Notes under the pieces: generated by a model
The model's input: only the letters and a program-made list of their open reading frames with translations
The model's database searches: none
Told to the model about the DNA's origin: nothing
Position numbers and translations under genes: made by a program
Part shown: positions 53,924 through 63,687 of the stretch, one piece after another
Position numbering within the stretch: position 1 is the first letter of the stretch
Layout of the letters: each line of letters begins with the position of its first letter
Assembly (NCBI GenBank): GCA_002840685.1
Contig: PHBU01000007.1
Coordinates: 1-64,000, forward strand
Direction: 5' to 3'
Source: Chloroflexi bacterium HGW-Chloroflexi-6
Lineage (GTDB): Bacteria > Chloroflexota > Anaerolineae > Anaerolineales > Villigracilaceae
Length of the DNA stretch: 64,000 nucleotides

Positions 53924-54505
53924 TTCCCCTAAGGCGCCAAGCACGCTCATTAATGTGGGATAGTCATCTCGCAAAAGCGTGATCAACTCTTGGGTGGCTT
54001 TTTCTTTCCACGCTGGCGATTGTGCCGCACCGGCCTGCTGGAGGTGCGCGGCCAGGATCTCGCCGATCGGGGCGTCTTTGGCCCTCAAGATGTGGCGGAA
54101 GTAGCCAAATTTACCGGCGCTGGTGAAACGTGCCAGTTCCCTGTCGTCGCACAGGTAGATCACATCCAGGCTGAGCGGCGGACGGGGCGGCAGCAGGTGG
54201 AATATTTTGCCATCCTGTTCGTAGCCGACCGACAACACCGACATTTCGACCGGCACGATGCGCCGCTCGCGGTTGTCTTTCATCACCTCGGCGCTGACGT
54301 TTTCGGCGGTCACCAGTTGGCGCACCAGCCCGTCATCATCGATATGGATATCGTAGATCAGGCCGTAGACCTGGTAGCCGTTCCCGAGCGGGGCGCGGAC
54401 GAGGGCGCCAAAGGCTGGGGCTTCGAACTGCGAGACCGAGCAGCCGGCGATGAAGCCGGTTGTCCCGGCGCGTAGCAAACGTCCGATTTCGATTTGTGAT
54501 GGCAT
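53915..54505 (-). CDS. HAS-barrel domain protein without ATPase domain
   Basis: IGRLLRAGTTGFIAGCSVSQFEAPAFGALVRAPLGNGYQVYGLIYDI, resembles the N-terminal part of HerA. Confidence 0.7.
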   Translation of the reverse strand: MPSQIEIGRLLRAGTTGFIAGCSVSQFEAPAFGALVRAPLGNGYQVYGLIYDIHIDDDGLVRQLVTAENVSAEVMKDNRERRIVPVEMSVLSVGYEQDGKIFHLLPPRPPLSLDVIYLCDDRELARFTSAGKFGYFRHILRAKDAPIGEILAAHLQQAGAAQSPAWKEKATQELITLLRDDYPTLMSVLGALGEII

Positions 54506-54525
54506 GTTGCCTCCAAAAGAAAATA

Positions 54526-55341
54526 TTATCGCTTAGTTGGCATTACTTTCAAAATGATGAAAAAAGTGGGCAGAAGGGCTATTAGCGCCAAAGATTGATC
54601 AAAGTTATCTTGAATAATCTCATAAGCAACCAATGGATTATCAGTTGTTGGAATCGCATATGTTATGACAGATTCCGAAAGATCTGTATTTTTACCGGTA
54701 ATAGGAGGAAAAGAGTCAGAAAATATCCAAGTATTGATTGAATATGGAGCATTGACATATTGGGAATAGATTAGTGTCACTTTACCATTCCATATCTCAA
54801 TATTGAGAATTGCCCCTCTTGGAAAGCTAATTTCGGCAAAGTTATCAAGCACATCGTTGCGGCGATGAACGGGAAAATATATATCAGATACGCCAAATAA
54901 CTTCGGATCTATTTCCAAATTCGGCACAATTCCTACTTCATATTTATCGAGCTCTTTTGATTGTAGGACAACCAGATAAGCGTATTTTTCATAGATTCTT
55001 TTATAGGTGGTTATTCCTCCGTATTTATTGGTTGAGGATCTGATAGGTGATATGTCTACTGTTTGACGTTGCAAAACTCTTGCCGGTATCACTTTGCGAC
55101 AAATACCACCCTGATCACAAAAAGGCGCTGTTGAATAATCTCTTATATCGATTTGGGCCTGTTTTATACGTAATGAGCTATAGACAAAATACGCGCCACA
55201 GACGAGCAAAGAAGTAATGATTGCCCAGGAAAGAAACGAAAGCCGTTTTAAAACAGAGAAACGTTTTCTACTGCCCAAAACGCCCCCTTCCTGATAAATC
55301 CTTGGCCGATTGTTTGAACGAACCGTCGTCGGTCTCTTCAC
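54526..55341 (-). CDS. hypothetical protein with N- and C-terminal TM segments
   Basis: LSFLSWAIITSLLVCGAYFVYSSL; SLALIALLPTFFIILKV. Confidence 0.5.
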   Translation of the reverse strand: MKRPTTVRSNNRPRIYQEGGVLGSRKRFSVLKRLSFLSWAIITSLLVCGAYFVYSSLRIKQAQIDIRDYSTAPFCDQGGICRKVIPARVLQRQTVDISPIRSSTNKYGGITTYKRIYEKYAYLVVLQSKELDKYEVGIVPNLEIDPKLFGVSDIYFPVHRRNDVLDNFAEISFPRGAILNIEIWNGKVTLIYSQYVNAPYSINTWIFSDSFPPITGKNTDLSESVITYAIPTTDNPLVAYEIIQDNFDQSLALIALLPTFFIILKVMPTKR

Positions 55342-56464
55342 CGGCGCGGCGGATCTCCATCAGCAGCATTTGCTCGACCTGGTTTTTTTCCTCGTGCTTG
55401 ACGACTGCCGTTTCATGGGCGCGATGCAACAGGTACGGATACGGTTTCGCGCCCATTACCCGGCACTGTTCGATCAGCACGGCGTGCAGCGCATCCAGCT
55501 TTTCTGGGTCGTCGGCCACCCAGCGGGGGATTTCGACGCGCACCGGCCAGGGATGTCCGTGGGTGCCGACGTTGAGATAGAAAAAATGCAGGGCCAGCAG
55601 GCCGCGATAATCCTTTTCGGATTTGGCTTGCAACTGGAATACCGCCGAACGTTCACCGGGTTCGAGCAGCGGGTTGCCTTTTTCGCCGAACAGCCAGCGG
55701 TCGCTCACACCCCGAAACGGATGCTGGGCGCGCAGGTTTTCGACTTGCGACAGATCGCCGAGTTTCATCAGTTCGAGCAGGCGCACCACCAGGTCGGCGG
55801 CGGGTTTGTCGACATACCCGGCAGTGGTGACCCCGTTGGTTTGCAGGCGCGAGAGCACGGTCTTGTAGGTTTCGAGGCTCTGGCTGAAGGCAGCGTCCTG
55901 GCCATCTTTTGCGCCCCACAGCTCGATCGGGCCGTCGGTAAAGGTGATGACCGGGGCCGGGTACTGTGCGGAGAGTTCGTCCAGTTTGCGGCGCTCGTCG
56001 AGGTCGCGCTTGAGGGCGACCATGCCGTCGGTCAGCGGATTGCCTTCCGCTGTGTAGAGCTCGTCGTCGTAGAGCAGTTGGCTGTCGGTAAAGGTTTGGG
56101 GTGTTTGGCCGGAGCCAGGCTGCAGCACGATCGCCCCGACATTGACCAGTCCGTATTGAACGGCGCCATGTCGGTCGGGGTTGATCTGCGAACCGTCAGC
56201 GGCGATCAGAGTCGCGTTTAACGGCAGGCCAGGCGTCGGGTGGTGCGTGTCGAGCGCTTCTTTTAGCGGGAGCGCGCAACGGATGGCCGGGTCAACCGCT
56301 TTGGCGGATTCGACCTTGTCGCGCAGGGCATCCACATCCTGTGCCGTTTGGCGAAAGAGCGCCCGGGCCTCGCGGCGCAGACTTTCGAGCCGCTCGCGCC
56401 GCTGGCGGGCGGTTGCGCCGATCTCGTGTATTTTTGTATAAATCTGTTGAAAGTCCAGTGCCAT
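55268..56464 (-). CDS. nurA: NurA-domain nuclease
   Basis: ATLIAADGSQINPDRHGAVQYGLVNVGAIVLQPG; VITFTDGPIELWG; downstream herA-type genes. Confidence 0.88.
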   Translation of the reverse strand: MALDFQQIYTKIHEIGATARQRRERLESLRREARALFRQTAQDVDALRDKVESAKAVDPAIRCALPLKEALDTHHPTPGLPLNATLIAADGSQINPDRHGAVQYGLVNVGAIVLQPGSGQTPQTFTDSQLLYDDELYTAEGNPLTDGMVALKRDLDERRKLDELSAQYPAPVITFTDGPIELWGAKDGQDAAFSQSLETYKTVLSRLQTNGVTTAGYVDKPAADLVVRLLELMKLGDLSQVENLRAQHPFRGVSDRWLFGEKGNPLLEPGERSAVFQLQAKSEKDYRGLLALHFFYLNVGTHGHPWPVRVEIPRWVADDPEKLDALHAVLIEQCRVMGAKPYPYLLHRAHETAVVKHEEKNQVEQMLLMEIRRAGEETDDGSFKQSAKDLSGRGRFGQ

Positions 56465-56578
56465 CGAGTCACCTATTAGAACATTTGTTGTATTTTAATC
56501 GATTTGGGGGTTTTGGGGAACTTTTTGTGGAACCGGAGCGTTATAGGGGAAATATTCAACATTCACAAGGAGCATAAC

Positions 56579-57307
56579 ATGCGTAACAAATTTTTTATCG
56601 TATCAATTCTAATGGTTTTAGCGGTGCTTTTGAGCGCCTGTGGAAGTGTCGCTTTGCCCGCCGCCCAGCCCCAGCCTGCCGTTGTCCGCAACTTGAGCGT
56701 GAGTGGCGCCGGACAGGTTACGCTGAAACCGGATATCGCTTACATCTACATTGGTGTTCACACTGAAGACCCCAGCGCCGCCGATGCGGTTGCCAAGAAC
56801 AACGCCGACACCCAGAAGCTGATCGATGCGCTCAAGGCGCAGGGCGTTGCCGCGGATGATCTTCGCACAACCAATTTCTCGATCTGGACCAACACCCCCT
56901 ATGGCGCGGATGGTTTGCCCGGCGCGCCGGTCTATGCGGTCGATAACACGGTTTATGTGACCGTGCGCGACCTGGCCGGTCTGGGTGACCTGCTCGACGC
57001 CGCCGTCCAGGCGGGCGCCAACAACATCAACAGTATCCAGTTCGATGTTGCCGACAAGACCCAGGCCATGGCCGATGCCCGCAAGGCTGCCGTTGCCGCC
57101 GCCAAGACGCAGGCCCAGGAATTGGCCGATGCTGCCGGGGTGAGCCTGGGCGAGATCCAGACCATTTCGTACTTCGACAGCGTGCCTTACCCGGTCTTTG
57201 ACGGTGTTGGGCGGGGTGGTGGCCAGGCAGAAGCAATGTCTGTGCCGATCAACCCTGGCACGATGCAGTTGACCGTGACCGTGACGATTTCGTACGAAAT
57301 CAAATAA
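56579..57307 (+). CDS. SIMPL (DUF541) domain lipoprotein
   Basis: LLSACGSVA lipobox; LSVSGAGQVTLKPDIAYIYIGVHTEDPSAADAVAKNN. Confidence 0.93.
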   Translation: MRNKFFIVSILMVLAVLLSACGSVALPAAQPQPAVVRNLSVSGAGQVTLKPDIAYIYIGVHTEDPSAADAVAKNNADTQKLIDALKAQGVAADDLRTTNFSIWTNTPYGADGLPGAPVYAVDNTVYVTVRDLAGLGDLLDAAVQAGANNINSIQFDVADKTQAMADARKAAVAAAKTQAQELADAAGVSLGEIQTISYFDSVPYPVFDGVGRGGGQAEAMSVPINPGTMQLTVTVTISYEIK

Positions 57308-57340
57308 TCCTGACAACTTCCTCCCCTGACTGCATCCCTC

Positions 57341-57366
57341 GCGTAAGCGGGGGATGCTTTTTTAAC
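57341..57366 (+). terminator. intrinsic terminator after the SIMPL gene
   Basis: GCATCCCTCGC GTAA GCGGGGGATGC TTTTTT. Confidence 0.8.
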
Positions 57367-57421
57367 CCTCGCCGCAGGGGCAGCGTTATAATCATCCAAA
57401 ATCTGTAACAAGGAGCTTGGA

Positions 57422-58318
57422 ATGTTAAAAGTCGGCTATATTGGTTTGGGTTTGATGGGCAAATCGATCGCCCGCAACATTCTCAAAGCCGGGTTCCCGG
57501 TCGTGGTGCATAACCGCAGCCGCGCGGCAGTGGCCGAACTGGTGGCCGAGGGCGCAACCGAAGCCTTTTCAGCAACGGAACTGGCCGGCCAGGTGGATGT
57601 GATTTTTACCAATCTGCCAGATTCGCCGGATGTCGAAAGCGTTGTGCTTGGCCGCGGCGGGATTCTGGAAGCTGCCCACCCCGGGCTGGTCTACGTGGAC
57701 AATAGCACGGTCAAACCCGCCACCGCCCGCCACATTGCGGAGGCTTTGGCGAAAAAAGGAACGCTCGCGTTGGACGCTCCCGTTTCCGGCGGCGATATCG
57801 GCGCGAAGAATGGCACCCTGACCATCATGGTCGGCGGCGACGCGGCGGCGCTCGAAAAGGTCAGGCCAATTTTCATGGCGATGGGCAAGACCGTCACGCA
57901 TGTCGGCGGGCCAGGGGCCGGGCAGGTGGCCAAAGCCGCCAACCAGATCATGGTTGCCGCGCAGATGGTGGCGATGGCAGAACTGCTGGTTTTCTCGCAA
58001 AAGGCCGGGGTCGACCCGCAAAAAGTGGTTGAGGCCATCAAGGGCGGCGCCGCCCAGTGCTGGACCCTGGATGTCAAGCCGCCGCGCCTGTTTGCCGGCA
58101 ATCGCAACCCTGGTTTCAAGGCCTACATGCAGGCCAAAGACCTGAACATTGTCATGGAAACTGCCCGCGAGTACGGCGTTCCGCTGCCGGGGACAGCCGA
58201 AAATGCCCAACTCTTCAACGCCATGCTGCAAATGGGCATGGGCGAGCTGGACAATTCGGCGGTGGTTGGGGTGTTGGAGAAGCTGGCAGGGATGACGCTG
58301 CAAACCAATGCAGAATAG
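57422..58318 (+). CDS. NAD(P)-dependent 3-hydroxyisobutyrate dehydrogenase-family oxidoreductase
   Basis: KVGYIGLGLMGKSIARNILKAGFPVVVHNRS; DAPVSGGDIGAKNGTLTIMVGG. Confidence 0.94.
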   Translation: MLKVGYIGLGLMGKSIARNILKAGFPVVVHNRSRAAVAELVAEGATEAFSATELAGQVDVIFTNLPDSPDVESVVLGRGGILEAAHPGLVYVDNSTVKPATARHIAEALAKKGTLALDAPVSGGDIGAKNGTLTIMVGGDAAALEKVRPIFMAMGKTVTHVGGPGAGQVAKAANQIMVAAQMVAMAELLVFSQKAGVDPQKVVEAIKGGAAQCWTLDVKPPRLFAGNRNPGFKAYMQAKDLNIVMETAREYGVPLPGTAENAQLFNAMLQMGMGELDNSAVVGVLEKLAGMTLQTNAE

Positions 58319-58340
58319 CTGTAATGACTTGATGATGCGA

Positions 58341-58374
58341 AAGTGGCCGTTTTCAAAAAACGGCCACTTCTTTT
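58341..58374. terminator. bidirectional terminator
   Basis: AAGTGGCCGTTTT CAAA AAACGGCCACTT CTTTTT. Confidence 0.8.
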
Positions 58375-59447
58375 TATGGAACTATGTTCTTGAGAAAAGG
58401 AATTGCCCTGAGCACAAGCGTGAATAACAGGGATGCCAAAAATACGCTCAAGATCGTTATTGGAATGCCGTACAAAGGGTGCAAGGCAGTCGCCGACATT
58501 TGGAAACCGAAATAGCCGCGCCGAAAGGCTTCGATGAAGATCATATGAACCAGATAAACCCCATAACTGGCTGCGCCAAGATTTGCCAGGCTGTTTTGGA
58601 AGAAGGCTGGTAGCGCATGCAAACCTGCTTCGATCCCGGGTAGAAAAATCAGCAACCCGGCAACTTCAATAAAAACCAACAGGCCCAGGTAGTTATCGAA
58701 GAAATTATCAAAACGAGCTGCAGCCAGGCTGCGGGCATAATTGCCATAAATCGCCAGGCTGGCCGCCAGGAAAAAGGCAAATAACCCTGCTGCGCGCCAG
58801 GCGGGCGGAATTTGTCGCTGTCCAAGCCAGTGGCCAAGCAAAAAATACCCGGCATATTCGCCAGCCAGCGGGAAATTAAACCCGATCTCGATTGCAAATA
58901 GCATCGAGACGATATTTTTGAACGGGACAAAAATAAACCATAAAGCCAGGAAATACGTTACCAGACGGTCAGAGTCGCCTTCGAGCCATTTCCAGAAAAG
59001 CGGCACGGCCAGGTATAGACCGATCAGAACATAGAGAAACCACAGATGGTCTGCCACCGGGCCGGAGAGCATGGAAAGCAGGGCCGATAAAATGGTGTAC
59101 TGACGCTCTCCCGATGCCACCGTCCAGACAACATAAATGATCGACCAGGCCAGCAGGGGCAGAATAACTTTTCCGAAGCGCTTGCGAAAAAAGACTGAGA
59201 GTGGTTCGGGGCGAGACAAGATCAGGAATCCGCTCAGCGCAAAAAACAAGGGCACCGAAAAGCGCCCAAAAGCATTGGCGGCTTCCGCGATCAGCCACCA
59301 TTTGGTGGATATTTCTCCCCACTTGGCGGTCAGGGGGTATGCGACATGGATTGCAATCACCCCCAGAACACTGATAATACGGGCGAGATGAACCCAGAGC
59401 AAAACATTCGGGGGCAGGCTGACATCAGAAATTTTTCGAGTTTGCAT
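58374..59447 (-). CDS. acyltransferase family 3 membrane protein
   Basis: LARIISVLGVIAIHVAYPL; RFSVPLFFALSGFLILSRPEP. Confidence 0.9.
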   Translation of the reverse strand: MQTRKISDVSLPPNVLLWVHLARIISVLGVIAIHVAYPLTAKWGEISTKWWLIAEAANAFGRFSVPLFFALSGFLILSRPEPLSVFFRKRFGKVILPLLAWSIIYVVWTVASGERQYTILSALLSMLSGPVADHLWFLYVLIGLYLAVPLFWKWLEGDSDRLVTYFLALWFIFVPFKNIVSMLFAIEIGFNFPLAGEYAGYFLLGHWLGQRQIPPAWRAAGLFAFFLAASLAIYGNYARSLAAARFDNFFDNYLGLLVFIEVAGLLIFLPGIEAGLHALPAFFQNSLANLGAASYGVYLVHMIFIEAFRRGYFGFQMSATALHPLYGIPITILSVFLASLLFTLVLRAIPFLKNIVP

Positions 59448-59461
59448 ATCAGGCCGGAATT

Positions 59462-61270
59462 TTATTCCTGAAACCCGCTCTGGTACAGGTTGTAGTACAT
59501 GCTCTGCTTCGCCATTAATTCAGCGTGCGTGCCCTGTTCGACGATCTGGCCGTCGTGGACGACAACGATTTTGTCGGCATTGGTGATGGTGGAAAGGCGA
59601 TGGGCGATGACGAAGCTGGTGCGTCCCTGCAGCAGGGTTGCCAGGGCTTTTTGGATGACCTGCTCGGTCTGGGTATCCACACTGGAGGTGGCCTCATCCA
59701 GCACCAGGATGCGCGGGTCAGCCAGCAGGGCGCGTGCGAAGGAGATCAACTGGCGCTGCCCGACGCTCAACAAAACTCCGCCTTCTTCGACCGAGGTTTC
59801 GTAACCCTTTTTTAGATTCATGATGAAATCATGTGCGCCAACAGCCTGGGCCGCAGATTCGACTTCCGTGTCTGTAGCTTCGAGGCGGCCAAACTTGATG
59901 TTGTCTTTGACCGTGCCGTTGAACAGGAAGGGATCTTGCAGAACGATGCCCATCTGCTGGCGCAAGGAATCTTGAGTCACCGTACGCAGATCGTGGCCGT
60001 CGACCAGGACAGCGCCCTCGACCGGGTCGTAGAAGCGCGAGAGCAGTTTGACGAGGGTCGTTTTTCCGGCTCCCGTCTCGCCGACCAGGGCAACGGTTGA
60101 ACCTGCCGGGGCGAAAAGCTCAATTTGGCGCAGGACAGGCGTCGGGTCGTCTGAATAGTTGAAGGAAACGTTCTCGAAACGCACATCGCCCTTAATCGGC
60201 GGCAGCGCGGCAGCGTTAGCGGCATCCTGCACTTCCACCGGGGTATCGAGCAGATCCAACAGGCGTTCGCCGCCGGCCATGGTCGATTGCAGGGTGTCGA
60301 AACGACGCGACAGGTCGCGGATCGGTTCAAAGTAGCGATCGATGTAAAGCACAAAGGCAACCAGCACCCCGGCGGTGATGCTTTCGCCGAGCACGGCCGT
60401 TCCGCCGATATAGATGACGGCGGCGGTCGCCAGCGCGCCGAGAATATCGACAACCGGCAGGAAGGATGCGGCGACTTTGGCGGCGCTGATGGCGGTTTGC
60501 AGGTGGTAGCGGTTGGTGACCTCGCTGAACCTGGCATAGTTATGGGCCTGGCGGCTGAAGGCCTGCACAACGCGGATGCCGTTGATGTTCTCTGCCAGCA
60601 CCGAATTGACCCACGAGATGGCGGCGCGCACGCGGCGATAGGCGAAGCGGGCGCGGGTGCGGTAGATGTAGGTGGCCAGGATCATGAGCGGGATGGTGGC
60701 AAAGGTGATCAGCGACAGTTTGACGTTGAGTGCCAGCATGGCGACGATGATCCCGACCAGGGCGAACAGGTCGCGGGCGATGGCCAGCACAGCCCAGGTG
60801 ATGAATTCGCGCAGGGTTTCAACATCGTTGATGACGCGCGTGATAACGCGCCCGACGCTGTAACGGGTGTAAAAACCGAGCGAAAGTTTTTGCAGGTGGG
60901 CAAAGAGCACTTTGCGCAGGTCATAGATCACCGATTGGCCAACCTTGGCCATGATGTTGACGCGCAGGTAGATAAATCCCCAGCGGACGACGGCTGCGCC
61001 GAGGTAGATCAGCACGGCGTTGCGCAGAGCGACCGGGTTGCGGGCCATCAGTCCGTCGTCGATGGCGATTTTGACCAGGTAAGGGCCGATCACCGATGAG
61101 GCGGTTGCCACCAGCATCAGGAGCGCTGATATGAGCATTTCCCATTTGTAGGGGGCGATGAATCCCATCAAGCGGCGGGCAACATGCGGGTCGAGGGCCT
61201 TGTCGTACAGTTCCTCGGATTGGACAACATAGGCGGGTGGGGTAATTGTGGTTTGGGTCATACTATCCAA
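59462..61270 (-). CDS. ABC exporter half-transporter (consensus Walker B, degenerate LSVGQ signature)
   Basis: GETGAGKTTLVKLLSRFYDP; LLSVGQRQLISFARALLADPRILVLDEATSSVD. Confidence 0.95.
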   Translation of the reverse strand: MDSMTQTTITPPAYVVQSEELYDKALDPHVARRLMGFIAPYKWEMLISALLMLVATASSVIGPYLVKIAIDDGLMARNPVALRNAVLIYLGAAVVRWGFIYLRVNIMAKVGQSVIYDLRKVLFAHLQKLSLGFYTRYSVGRVITRVINDVETLREFITWAVLAIARDLFALVGIIVAMLALNVKLSLITFATIPLMILATYIYRTRARFAYRRVRAAISWVNSVLAENINGIRVVQAFSRQAHNYARFSEVTNRYHLQTAISAAKVAASFLPVVDILGALATAAVIYIGGTAVLGESITAGVLVAFVLYIDRYFEPIRDLSRRFDTLQSTMAGGERLLDLLDTPVEVQDAANAAALPPIKGDVRFENVSFNYSDDPTPVLRQIELFAPAGSTVALVGETGAGKTTLVKLLSRFYDPVEGAVLVDGHDLRTVTQDSLRQQMGIVLQDPFLFNGTVKDNIKFGRLEATDTEVESAAQAVGAHDFIMNLKKGYETSVEEGGVLLSVGQRQLISFARALLADPRILVLDEATSSVDTQTEQVIQKALATLLQGRTSFVIAHRLSTITNADKIVVVHDGQIVEQGTHAELMAKQSMYYNLYQSGFQE

Positions 61271-63053
61271 AATCCTTGGTTCGTCTTACTTCCAGCTTTT
61301 CTTTTTCCACGATTTCTTCTTCATCGGGCTTGTTCTCGATCAGCTGCAGATCGTGGATTTCGCGGTACAGGCCGCCTTCCGCCAGCAGACCTTCGTGCGT
61401 GCCGGTCTGGACGATGCGTCCCTTATCCATGACCACGATCAGGTCAGCCCGGCGGACAGTGCTCAAGCGGTGGGCGATGACAAAGGTTGTGCGGCCCTCC
61501 ATCAGCTTGTCGAGCGCTTGCTGGATGAGTTGTTCGGTTTGGGTATCGACGCTCGAAAGCGAATCATCCAAAATCAGGATGCGTGGATCCATCAGCAGGG
61601 CGCGGGCGATGGCCACGCGCTGGCGCTGCCCACCCGAAAGGGTCACACCGCGCTCGCCGACCATCGTCCCGTAACCTTCAGGGAAGCCGCGGATAAATTC
61701 ATCAGCCTGGGCGGCGCGGGCCGCGGCGAACACCTCTTCATCGGTCGCGTCCGGGCGGCCATAGGCGATGTTTTCGCGAATGCTGTCTGAGAACAAGAGC
61801 GAGGTCTGCAAGACCAGCCCGATCTGCCTGCGCAGTCCAACCAGGTCGTAACGGCGCACATCCACACCGTCCACAAGCACTTCACCATCGGATACATCGT
61901 AAAAACGTGGGATGAGATTAACCAGCGATGATTTGCCGGAACCGGTCGTGCCAATTAATGCGATTAACTGATTCGGGGCGACCCGCAGGTTGATCTCCGT
62001 CAAAGAGTGTTTTTTCTCATCCAGGTATTTCAGCGTTACATCCCGAAATTCGACTTCGCCGCGCAGCACGGACGGTTTGAGCGCATCTGCCGGGGTTTCG
62101 ATCTCCGGGTCGGTATCGAGTACTTCGAGCACACGCTTGGCCCCGGCAGATGCTTCACCGGCGGCATTGACCAGCCAGGTCAGTTGTTGGGCGGGCGTCG
62201 CCAGCATCAGCACATAGGCATTGAAAGCTACCAATTCGCCCACGCTCAATTCGCCGCTTAAAACCATGCCGCCCCCGAACCACAGGATCAAAATGGTGCA
62301 CATCGTCACCAGAAAGTCGGTGGTTGGCATAACTTTGGCCCAGGTGCCAATGACTTTAATGCGGGCGTTGAAATAACCGCGGTTGGTTTCATCGAAGCGG
62401 CTGATCTCGTGATTTTCGCGGGCAAAAGCGCGCACCACCTGCACCCCGCTCACGTTTTCCTGCAAGCGCGCCGAAAGTTCGCCGAGCATGTTGTCAACCT
62501 GAAAAAACAGGGTCGTGATACGGTTGCCAAAATCAAAAGTCATCCAAACCATCGGGAATATCGGGATGATGGCGATCAGGGTCAATTGCCAGTTGGCGCT
62601 GAACATGATCGCCAGTGCCCCGAACAGCAGGAAAAGCAATTGAATAATTTCAACCACCGAGCCGCCGATAAAATTCTGCACAGCGCGGGTGTCTTCAATA
62701 CAGCGCGAGATGATCTGACCGGTCTGGGCATGGTCGTGATACGAAAACGATAAATGCTGGATGTGGTCATAAAGCTTGTTGCGGATATCGTAGCCAATGT
62801 GGCTGCCGATCCACTCTGAGATGAAGCGCTGGAAGCCAGACAGGGCGGCGGTCAACAGTCCCAGCCCGAGCAGGATCAGCGCCGAGCGGATGATAACCTC
62901 CAAATTTGAAGGCGCAAGCCCATCGTCAATGACCTGGCGGATGACGCGCGGCACGTACAGGCTCAGGCCGGTCAACGCCAGAAGGTTGAGCATCGAAAGG
63001 GTCAGTTGCAGCAGGTAGGGTTTGAGGACAAAACGCAGGCGGAAGAGGGACAT
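61263..63053 (-). CDS. ABC exporter half-transporter (degenerate Walker B LDDSLSS, consensus LSGGQ)
   Basis: GTTGSGKSSLVNLIPRFYDV; TLSGGQRQRVAIARALLMDPRILILDDSLSSVD. Confidence 0.95.
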   Translation of the reverse strand: MSLFRLRFVLKPYLLQLTLSMLNLLALTGLSLYVPRVIRQVIDDGLAPSNLEVIIRSALILLGLGLLTAALSGFQRFISEWIGSHIGYDIRNKLYDHIQHLSFSYHDHAQTGQIISRCIEDTRAVQNFIGGSVVEIIQLLFLLFGALAIMFSANWQLTLIAIIPIFPMVWMTFDFGNRITTLFFQVDNMLGELSARLQENVSGVQVVRAFARENHEISRFDETNRGYFNARIKVIGTWAKVMPTTDFLVTMCTILILWFGGGMVLSGELSVGELVAFNAYVLMLATPAQQLTWLVNAAGEASAGAKRVLEVLDTDPEIETPADALKPSVLRGEVEFRDVTLKYLDEKKHSLTEINLRVAPNQLIALIGTTGSGKSSLVNLIPRFYDVSDGEVLVDGVDVRRYDLVGLRRQIGLVLQTSLLFSDSIRENIAYGRPDATDEEVFAAARAAQADEFIRGFPEGYGTMVGERGVTLSGGQRQRVAIARALLMDPRILILDDSLSSVDTQTEQLIQQALDKLMEGRTTFVIAHRLSTVRRADLIVVMDKGRIVQTGTHEGLLAEGGLYREIHDLQLIENKPDEEEIVEKEKLEVRRTKDFG

Positions 63054-63110
63054 AGTTTTTTTTGGAATGCAGAATTTAGAATGCAGGATGAAGAATGGAA
63101 AGCGGGAAAT

Positions 63111-63539
63111 TTAATCCTTGAGCGTTTTTTGAAGAAGTTCGAGCGCGTCGAGCACCTGGGTGCGGGCCGGGGGATCAAGCTGAGTGAATTTGGTTTCGAG
63201 CCAGGTGTTGGTTTCGGCATAAATGCTGTTCATGACCCGCGCGCCTTCCTCGGTCAGGGATAGCTGAATGTGGCGGCGGTCGTTGGTGTCGGTCAGGCGT
63301 GTCACGAAGCCGCGGTTGACCAGCCCATCGACCGCCTTGCTAACCGCGGGACGGCTGGTGCGGCTGTCTTCGGCGATCGTGCTGACAGAATCGAATCCGC
63401 GCCGGATGCGCCTCAGCACCTGGAACTGTTCAACGGTCAAGTTGAACTGCTCCGCAGCGGTGCGGCGGATCTGGGCGCGAGCCTGAAACCAGGCCGGGGG
63501 CACAACTTCCCAAAATTTATCGATCAGGGGATTTGACAT
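63111..63539 (-). CDS. MarR family transcriptional regulator
   Basis: VEQFQVLRRIRRGFDSVSTIAEDSRTSRPAVSKAVDGLVNRGFVTRLTDTNDRRHIQLSLTEEG. Confidence 0.94.
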   Translation of the reverse strand: MSNPLIDKFWEVVPPAWFQARAQIRRTAAEQFNLTVEQFQVLRRIRRGFDSVSTIAEDSRTSRPAVSKAVDGLVNRGFVTRLTDTNDRRHIQLSLTEEGARVMNSIYAETNTWLETKFTQLDPPARTQVLDALELLQKTLKD

Positions 63540-63589
63540 AGTTAATCCATAGAATAGTTATAGTTGTTAACTATTCTATGGATTAACTA
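63539..63589. promoter_or_regulatory. 22 bp perfect inverted repeat abutting the marR start codon, probable operator
   Basis: TAGTTAATCCATAGAATAGTTA tagttgt TAACTATTCTATGGATTAACTA. Confidence 0.8.
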
Positions 63590-63687
63590 TAAAAAGTCAA
63601 GGTGTCATAATACCGGTATTTCGGGTGACTGGAACAGATTGCGCCAACAACCGGCATGTGTTCAAACCAGCGCCAAGACAGGCCGAG

